DNA of 64,000 nt from positions 2,059,001 to 2,123,000 of the forward strand of contig NZ_CP064356.1 of assembly GCF_018141545.1 (NCBI RefSeq), read 5' to 3'. A program made the position numbers and the translations under genes. The number at the start of each line of letters is the position of its first letter. Positions within the stretch are counted from its first letter, which is position 1. Under the pieces are notes generated by a model. The model saw only the letters and a list, made by a program, of their open reading frames with translations, had not been told where the DNA came from and did not search any database. This document shows positions 58,947 to 64,000 of the stretch, in pieces. This stretch comes from Miltoncostaea oceani. GTDB taxonomy: Bacteria > Actinomycetota > Thermoleophilia > Miltoncostaeales > Miltoncostaeaceae.

Positions 58947-59549
58947 ATGCGAACGGATCCGCGGGTGGCGCGATCGAGAGCGTCGATCCTGGACGCCTGC
59001 GCCGAGGTGCTCGCCGAGGAGGGTTTCTCGGGCGTCACCATCGAGGCCGTCGCGGCCCGGTCGGGGGCGGCGAAGACGACGATCTACCGCCACTGGGACA
59101 GCCGCGAGGCCCTCATGATCGAGGCGTTCGGCGCCTGCTCGGGCCCCCCGGGGCCCCCGCCGGCGACGGGGTCGGTCCGCGAGGACGTCCGCGCGGTGCT
59201 CACCGGCCTCGCCGCGAAGCTCAACGAGAGCGACTGGCGGGCGACGATGTGCTCGCTGCTCGACGCCGCCAGCCGCGACGAGGGCCTCGCGCGCCTGCAC
59301 GTCGCCACCGTCGCGGAGCGCCGCCGCCCCCTCACCGACGCCCTGGAGCGGGGGATCGCGTCGGGTGAGCTGCCGGCCGACCTCGACGTCGAGCAGGCCG
59401 TGGCGATGATCGCCGGCCCCCTCTTCTACCGGGCGATGGTGTCCCGGGAGCCGCTCGACGCGGAGTTCATCGACGCCGTCGTCACCGGCACCCTCCCGGC
59501 CCCCCGCGCGGCGGGGGACCGGGGGACGTCCTCCCCGGACGGGGGCTAG
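58947..59549 (+). CDS. TetR/AcrR-family transcriptional repressor
   Basis: 200 residues with ATG 58947 chosen because GGAGGGGG precedes it; a longer frame from 58785 would run through the operators. The DNA-binding domain ILDACAEVLAEEGFSGVTIE, AVAARSGAAKTTIYRHWDSR is typical, and the C-terminal ligand domain (LADALERGIASGELPADLDV-like) matches the family. It presumably senses a toxic compound and controls the divergent exporter through the sites at 58843-58895. Confidence 0.9.
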   Translation: MRTDPRVARSRASILDACAEVLAEEGFSGVTIEAVAARSGAAKTTIYRHWDSREALMIEAFGACSGPPGPPPATGSVREDVRAVLTGLAAKLNESDWRATMCSLLDAASRDEGLARLHVATVAERRRPLTDALERGIASGELPADLDVEQAVAMIAGPLFYRAMVSREPLDAEFIDAVVTGTLPAPRAAGDRGTSSPDGG

Positions 59550-60271
59550 GCGCCGAAGCGGTCGCCCGGCGAGAGGTCGGGCACGTCCACGCCCGCCCCG
59601 ACCAGTTCCCGCACGGCGGCGGGGGTGCCCACCAGCGCGGGGAACGTGCCGAAGTGGCCGCACAGCACCTGCGTCGCGCCCAGCAGGCGGATCGCGTGCG
59701 CCGCCCCGACGGGACCCATGGTGTAGAAGTCGCCGACCGGCAGGACGCTGACGTGCGGCGAGAAGCGCTCCGCGATCAGGGTCATGTCGGCGAAGACGTC
59801 GGTGTCGCCCGCCTGGTAGACGACGAGGCCGTCCGGGAACTCGAGCACGAACCCGGCCGCGACGCCGCCGTAGACCATCGATCCGTCGTCGTCGGTGATG
59901 CCGGCGCTGTGGGCGGCCGTCACCATCGTGGCCTTCACCCCGGCGACCTCGACGGTGCCGCCGATGTTGAAGCCGGTCACCTCGGCCCCCTTCGCCCCGA
60001 GGTACGCGGCGACCTCGAACTGCGCGAAGGCGGCGGCCCCGCTGCCCTGGATGCAGCGCAGGGCCTCGGTGCCGCCCTGGCCGATGTGGTCGAAGTGGCC
60101 GTGCGTGATGAGGATGCCGTCGAGGCCGAGGGCCGCCGGGTCCTTGTACTCGTCCGGCGTCGACGGGTTCCCCTCGAGCCAGCAGTCGATGAGGATCTTC
60201 TTCCCCTCGGAGCTCTGCCACAGCCAGGTGCCGTGACCGAGCCAGGTCACCGTGTTGCCTCGCAGGTCCAT
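59546..60271 (-). CDS. metallo-beta-lactamase-fold hydrolase (UPF0173-like)
   Basis: 241 residues from ATG 60271. The metal-binding motif THGHFDHIGQG is at about residues 56-66, with further histidine and aspartate ligands in TAAHSAG, YQAGDTDVF and CGHFGTFP. This is the short L-ascorbate-6-phosphate-lactonase-like/UPF0173 type of the fold. It hydrolyses an unknown ester, lactone or phosphodiester. Its stop overlaps the tetR end by 4 bp; the upstream 242 bp hold no convincing gene, only a GTG frame at 60371-60517 with Ser/Arg-rich content. Confidence 0.85.
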   Translation of the reverse strand: MDLRGNTVTWLGHGTWLWQSSEGKKILIDCWLEGNPSTPDEYKDPAALGLDGILITHGHFDHIGQGGTEALRCIQGSGAAAFAQFEVAAYLGAKGAEVTGFNIGGTVEVAGVKATMVTAAHSAGITDDDGSMVYGGVAAGFVLEFPDGLVVYQAGDTDVFADMTLIAERFSPHVSVLPVGDFYTMGPVGAAHAIRLLGATQVLCGHFGTFPALVGTPAAVRELVGAGVDVPDLSPGDRFGA

Positions 60272-60513
60272 CGTGTCCCCCTTGTCGCGGTGGCCACGAA
60301 CCTATCCCAGCGCCCGCCGCGGGGCCTGCCCCCGCGGCCCGGCGCCGCCCCCCGTGGGAGGATCGGCCCCGTGACCTGGATCGTCGCACCGTCGTCGTCG
60401 TCGTGGTGCTCGCGCTCTGCGGGTGGGCGAGCCGGGGTCGCGGCGCGTCCGATGCGGAGCGGTCCTCGTGGTGGGCGCGCGGGGCGGCGGGGGCGGCCTC
60501 TGACGGCGTCGGG

Positions 60514-61635
60514 CTAACGCCCCGTGGTGACCTGCGCGTCCACCCGGAGGCGCGCCGGCAACTCACCCGCCGCGAACAGCGCCACGGTCCGCGCGCGGAT
60601 CTCCTCGGGGACGGCGAACACGACGGAGCGCGCCCCTGTCAGAGGGCGGTCCGGGTAGAGGGTGCCGGTGAGCTCGGGGGTCCGACGCGCCCCGCCCTCG
60701 ACCAGCAGCACCAACTCCGGACCGGGCCGTCGGTGACCCGCGCGCCCGACCCGGCGTGGCAGCGGGCGGGTCAGCACCGCCCGGACACCGCCGACGGCGG
60801 GCTCGAGGCGGGCGATGTCCGCGCGCCTGACCGCCGGGCCGTCGCCGATCGCCATCCATCCGCCCTCGGGCCTGGCGACGACGGCCCCGCCGACCTGGTC
60901 GAGGGACCCGCGAACGAGCAGTACACCCGGCGGCAGGGCCAGCACCTCACGAGGCCGCCCCGGTCCCGCATCGGCCTCGGCCTCGCGACGGGTCGGCGCC
61001 GGTCCTCCGAGAAGGGCCCCGGTGAGGGGATCGACCACGTGGAACGTCGCCCCGGGGAGCCCTTCCCCGTTCGTGCTGGACGAGCGGAGCATCGCACGCG
61101 GGGTGGCGAAGCCTCCCGCCACCGACACCGTCGTGAGGTTCACCACGGACAGCCGCGCCGGGTCGAGCAGCGTGTCCAGCGCGCCCTCCGCAGCGGACTC
61201 GGGCACCCACACCTGCACGGTGCCCCCTGCGCCCGGCACGGCCTCGAGGCCGCTGACGCCGAGCGCCGCGGCACGGGCCCGGACGACCGCCACCGACCGC
61301 TCCGCAGCCTGCGCGGCGGTCAGGCCGGGATGGACCGGTTCCACCGTCAGCCGAAGGGCCGTACCCGGGTCGGGCCGCCCCGCGAACCGCAGACCGGCCG
61401 GTTCCTCGGCACCCTTGGGCCCCGCCACCAGCAGCACGGCGACCAGGCCGACCGCGGCGACGAGGCCGAGGACACCGAGCGCCGGCCGGAGCAGGCCCCA
61501 GCCGCCCCAACGCCTCGAGCGGCCCGTTGCCCGCTCCTCGAGCACGACACGACGCGCCGCCAGGCGACGCGCCTCCGCCGACGCGGGTGGGGACGGCCGG
61601 GCGTCCCTCAGTCGGCGCTCAAGCGCGTCCGGCAT
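60514..61635 (-). CDS. anti-sigma-like membrane protein with SecD-type head domain
   Basis: 373 residues from ATG 61635, overlapping the sigma-factor gene by 17 bp. A charged N-terminal part (residues 1-45) could bind the sigma factor; a membrane helix follows (LLRPALGVLGLVAAVGLVAV). The extracytoplasmic part resembles the P1 head of SecD: AERSVAVVRARAAALGVSGL parallels the SecD segment IERSVEIIRSRVDSFGV of this same window, DPARLSVVNLT matches its QPAQLVFINFE, and the end PEEIRARTVALFAAGELPAR matches its AETLAKQINSGALPIQL. So a protein-export-related head domain seems to be used as a sensor. No classical zinc anti-sigma motif (HxxxCxxC) is present. Confidence 0.7.
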   Translation of the reverse strand: MPDALERRLRDARPSPPASAEARRLAARRVVLEERATGRSRRWGGWGLLRPALGVLGLVAAVGLVAVLLVAGPKGAEEPAGLRFAGRPDPGTALRLTVEPVHPGLTAAQAAERSVAVVRARAAALGVSGLEAVPGAGGTVQVWVPESAAEGALDTLLDPARLSVVNLTTVSVAGGFATPRAMLRSSSTNGEGLPGATFHVVDPLTGALLGGPAPTRREAEADAGPGRPREVLALPPGVLLVRGSLDQVGGAVVARPEGGWMAIGDGPAVRRADIARLEPAVGGVRAVLTRPLPRRVGRAGHRRPGPELVLLVEGGARRTPELTGTLYPDRPLTGARSVVFAVPEEIRARTVALFAAGELPARLRVDAQVTTGR

Positions 61636-62137
61636 CGGGCACCTCCAGCTCGGCCCGCAGGTCGCCCAGCGCGCGGGCGAGACGGGAGTTGACGGTCCCC
61701 AGACGCACCTGGAGCACCTCGGCGATCTCGGGCGGCGACATGTCCAGCCAGTAGCGCAGCACCACCACGGTCCGCCGCTCCGGCGAGAGGGCGCGCACGC
61801 CGTCGCGCAGCGCGGCGTCGGGCATCTCCACCTCGTCCCAGAGGCCGGCGTCGGCGACGTGGTCGAGGGACACGAGGCGGCGGTCGCCCCGCATCAGGGT
61901 GAGGGTGCGGTTGACGGCGATGCGCCGCAGCCACGCCGCGAGGTCGGGGCCGCGAAACTGCCCGAGGCGGCGCATCGCGGTGACCAGGGGGTCCTGGGCG
62001 GCGTCCTCCGCCAGCTCCCGCCGGCCGCAGACGGCATACGCGACGCGGAGGCACCCGTCCCAGTGGCGGTCGAAGATCTCGGTGGCGGCGTCACCCGACC
62101 CCGCCAGCGCGCTCCGGACCAGCTCCTCGTCGGTCAC
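61619..62137 (-). CDS. ECF-type RNA polymerase sigma factor
   Basis: 172 residues from GTG 62137. Region 2 is at residues 8-70 (SGDAATEIFDRHWDGCLRVA, LAEDAAQDPLVTAMRRLGQF, AAWLRRIAVNRTL) and region 4 at about 115-165 (LSPERRTVVVLRYWLDMSPP, EIAEVLQVRLGTVNSRLARA). These are typical of stress-responsive ECF sigma factors. It is coupled to the SecD-head membrane protein, most likely its anti-sigma factor, so the pair may sense export or envelope stress. No autoregulated promoter was recognised. Confidence 0.92.
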   Translation of the reverse strand: MTDEELVRSALAGSGDAATEIFDRHWDGCLRVAYAVCGRRELAEDAAQDPLVTAMRRLGQFRGPDLAAWLRRIAVNRTLTLMRGDRRLVSLDHVADAGLWDEVEMPDAALRDGVRALSPERRTVVVLRYWLDMSPPEIAEVLQVRLGTVNSRLARALGDLRAELEVPDAGRA

Positions 62138-62210
62138 GTCGTCACCATCTCGCGGACATGACTCCGCACGGCCTCCACATCGTCCCGGCGCCGGAGCCCG
62201 GGTCGCGACG

Positions 62211-64000
62211 TCACCGCTCGTCCGGCAGGCCCCCCTCGACCAGCACGCGCTCCAGTGCCGCCACCGCCGCCGGCCAGAACTGCCCGCCGGAGCACCGGCG
62301 GCACTCCGCGATGGCGTCCTCGCGGGACAGCGGCACGCCGTAGGGGCGCGCCGAGGTCATGACGTCCCAGGCGTCGGCGAGGGTGAGGATGCGGGCGCCG
62401 ACGGGGATCCCCTCCCCCGCCAGGCCGTCGGGGTAGCCGGCGCCGTCCCAGCGCTCGTGGTGTCCCCGCACCCACGCCACCTGGGCGTTCGACAGCACGT
62501 CCGCGACGATCTCGGCGCCGAGGGCCGCGTGGGCGCGGACCCGCTGGAACTCCTCCTCCGTGAGGCGGTCCGGCTTGAAGAGGATCGCGTCGGGGACGGC
62601 GATCTTGCCGACGTCGTGGACCAGGCCGGCGTCGCGCAGGGCGGAGGCGTCGTCCGGCGACCACCCGAGGGCGGTCGCGAGGACCTTCGCGACCTCCGAG
62701 ACGCGCTCGGAGTGCTGGCGGGTGGAGGGGTCCTTCGCGTCCACCGCGCGGGCGAGGACCCGGATGCTCTGGAGCGCCTGGAGCCGCGTGAGGCGCTCCG
62801 CGTGCTCGGCGTCGGACAGCACCTCCACCACCTCGGGCGAGTAGAGGAACGCGACGTCGCGGCCGTGCTGCTTCGCCCAGTAGAGGGCGCCGTCGGCGAG
62901 CCGGAAGAGCTCGCTGTGCTGGGGCGCCTGGTCGAGGTCGCAGACCCCCGCCGAGATCGTGAGCTGCCCGACGCCCGTGAACGGCTCCGCCGAGATCGCC
63001 TCGCGGGCGCGGTCCGCGGCCCGCCACGCCTCCATGCCGCCGGTCTCCGGCATCAGCCACGCGAACTCGTCGCCGCCGACGCGGGCCATCAGGTCGCCGG
63101 CGCGGGCGAGCGCCCCCAGGCGCCGCGCCGCCTCGCGGATGACGGCGTCCCCCATCTGGTGGCCGAGGTCGTCGTTGACGCGCTTGAAGTGGTCGAGGTC
63201 GAGCAGCACGAGCGAGAACCGCCGCCCGTGTCGCGCGGCGCGGACGACCTCCTGGGCGAGGCGCTCCTGGAAGGTGCGGTGGTTCGCGAGGCCCGTCAGG
63301 TGGTCGGTCGCCGCCAGGTCGGCGAGGCGCGCGCGGGCCTCGGCGTTGCTGACCGCGATGCCGACGAGCTCCGCGAAGCGGCCGAGGCGCTCCGCGGCGT
63401 CGGGGGCGGCGCGCTCGTGGGCGATGCCGGTCACGCCGATCGCCCCCCACAGCCGCTCCCCGGCCCGCACGGGGGCGGCGACGGCGACGTCGTGGTGGGC
63501 GCCCTCCCCGGACCGGGTGTCGATGCGCGCCGCCCGGGCGGTCCGGGCGACGAGCGCGGCGAGCCCCTCGCCGTCGAGCGACTCCCCGTCGCCGAAGGCG
63601 GGCGGGGCCCCCGCGACCGACCAGGCGCCGACGGCGGAGGCCGTCCGGTTGTCCTCGAAGCGCACGAGCCCGCCGCCGGACGCGCCGATCAGCCGCACCG
63701 CCTCCTCGCACACGAGGTCGAACACCGACTGGGGGTCGTCCTCGAGGGCGACGGCCGTCGCGACCCGCCGCAGCGCGCCCTGCTCGTGGGCGAGGCGGCG
63801 GTTCTCGGCCTCCCGCCCGCGCAGCTCGACCTCGGCGGCGTGACGGGCGGTGATGTCGAGGACGACCGCGGCGATCACCGGCGGCGACTCCGATCCGACG
63901 AGCTGCATGCGCACCTCGACGGGGTAGGTAGTGCCGTCGCGGCGGCGGTGGACGGTCTCGAACTGGACCCGCTCGACGTCGCCGGTGCGGAGCGGCTCGA
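62211..64000 (-). CDS. PAS-GAF-GGDEF-HD-GYP signalling protein, C-terminal part
   Basis: Runs off the right edge of the window; 596 codons are visible. The first bases complete a PAS domain (FETVHRRRDGTTYPVEVRMQ, VIAAVVLDITAR). A GAF domain follows (AAPVRAGERLWGAIGVTG), then a GGDEF domain with an intact active site in ARVGGDEFAWLM and the substrate helix LDHFKRVNDDLGH, and finally an HD-GYP domain (LVHDVGKIAVPDAILFKPDR, HHERWDGAGYPDGLAGEG). It can both make and degrade cyclic di-GMP, under control of sensory domains. It stops 74 bp from the sigma-factor gene. Confidence 0.93.
   Translation of the reverse strand, partial: EPLRTGDVERVQFETVHRRRDGTTYPVEVRMQLVGSESPPVIAAVVLDITARHAAEVELRGREAENRRLAHEQGALRRVATAVALEDDPQSVFDLVCEEAVRLIGASGGGLVRFEDNRTASAVGAWSVAGAPPAFGDGESLDGEGLAALVARTARAARIDTRSGEGAHHDVAVAAPVRAGERLWGAIGVTGIAHERAAPDAAERLGRFAELVGIAVSNAEARARLADLAATDHLTGLANHRTFQERLAQEVVRAARHGRRFSLVLLDLDHFKRVNDDLGHQMGDAVIREAARRLGALARAGDLMARVGGDEFAWLMPETGGMEAWRAADRAREAISAEPFTGVGQLTISAGVCDLDQAPQHSELFRLADGALYWAKQHGRDVAFLYSPEVVEVLSDAEHAERLTRLQALQSIRVLARAVDAKDPSTRQHSERVSEVAKVLATALGWSPDDASALRDAGLVHDVGKIAVPDAILFKPDRLTEEEFQRVRAHAALGAEIVADVLSNAQVAWVRGHHERWDGAGYPDGLAGEGIPVGARILTLADAWDVMTSARPYGVPLSREDAIAECRRCSGGQFWPAAVAALERVLVEGGLPDER

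Noticed and set aside
60371-60517. Small GTG frame ending in TAA (48 codons)
   Set aside because: Ser/Arg/Gly-rich, no ribosome-binding site, and TAA is hardly used here; probably a chance frame in the 242-bp gap.
1-64000. tRNA/rRNA genes, insertion sequences, prophage, attachment sites
   Set aside because: Looked for in all intergenic gaps; no tRNA-like cloverleaf with CCA/T-loop sequence, rRNA stretch, transposase or integrase was seen. The palindromic element at 52609-52768 lacks a T-loop consensus and is not a tRNA.

Overview
The window is a chromosomal segment with very high GC (third codon positions almost all G or C), GTG/ATG starts, frequent 4-bp GTGA/ATGA gene overlaps, and an actinobacterial gene repertoire: fused SecDF next to YajC, pdxST-yebC-ruvCAB, a bifunctional Rel, RecJ, LigD, a SARP regulator, an F420/LLM-type oxidoreductase and a CysO-like sulfur carrier. 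A deep-branching member of Actinomycetota (Thermoleophilia-like) is my best guess. I saw no rRNA, tRNA, CRISPR array, prophage or insertion sequence.

Layout. 1-4.2 kb: small hypothetical genes, a secreted metzincin protease, an Asp23-type envelope protein and a methyltransferase. 4.3-9.1 kb: a large SARP/AAA/TPR regulator convergent with a secreted thioester-domain (adhesin-like) protein. 9.2-12.2 kb: an operon of threonine synthase, a CysO-type sulfur carrier and a short-chain dehydrogenase/epimerase behind a clear SAM-I riboswitch with its terminator. 12.2-19.1 kb: a small HTH protein, two zinc-ribbon proteins (one SPOR-like), an SDR, a secreted protein and a hyuA/hyuB pair. 19.1-26.4 kb: LytR_C protein, Rel, RecJ and an ABC1/UbiB kinase, all on the minus strand. 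26.5-33.1 kb: two membrane-anchored proteins that share an unrecognised C-terminal domain, then the yajC-secDF-phasin-like operon. 33.2-43.0 kb: a PAP2/GT4 glycolipid gene pair, CBS protein, NHL-repeat protein and the pdxS-pdxT-yebC-ruvC-ruvA-ruvB block. 43.1-52.6 kb: GAF/PucR and RpiR-type regulators, lipoprotein, LigD, LLM oxidoreductase, a LysM/lytic transglycosylase and a FAD oxidoreductase. 52.6-53.6 kb: the most unusual kilobase, holding a 160-bp branched palindromic element, an internally deleted DUF429 gene, and two almost identical tandem genes for 50/51-residue arginine-rich proteins, each with the same phased-repeat promoter. 53.6-64 kb: ABC exporter plus kinase-like protein, a CDF transporter and an MFS exporter (each broken by one missing base in a G run), TetR with its operators, a metallo-beta-lactamase-fold hydrolase, an ECF sigma factor with a SecD-head anti-sigma candidate, and a GGDEF/HD-GYP protein running off the end.

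How the genes work together. The yajC-secDF operon drives protein export. The pdxST-yebC-ruvCAB block is a conserved housekeeping cluster for PLP synthesis and Holliday-junction processing. The riboswitch operon ties a PLP enzyme and a protein-bound sulfur carrier to SAM levels, which suggests a link to methionine or cysteine metabolism beyond plain threonine synthesis. The tandem basic proteins look like a small stress- or nutrient-responsive DNA/RNA-binding pair under an OmpR/PhoB-type activator. Three genes (SDR at 10383, secreted protein at 15589, LigD at 48662) have no ATG/GTG/TTG where homology puts their start.
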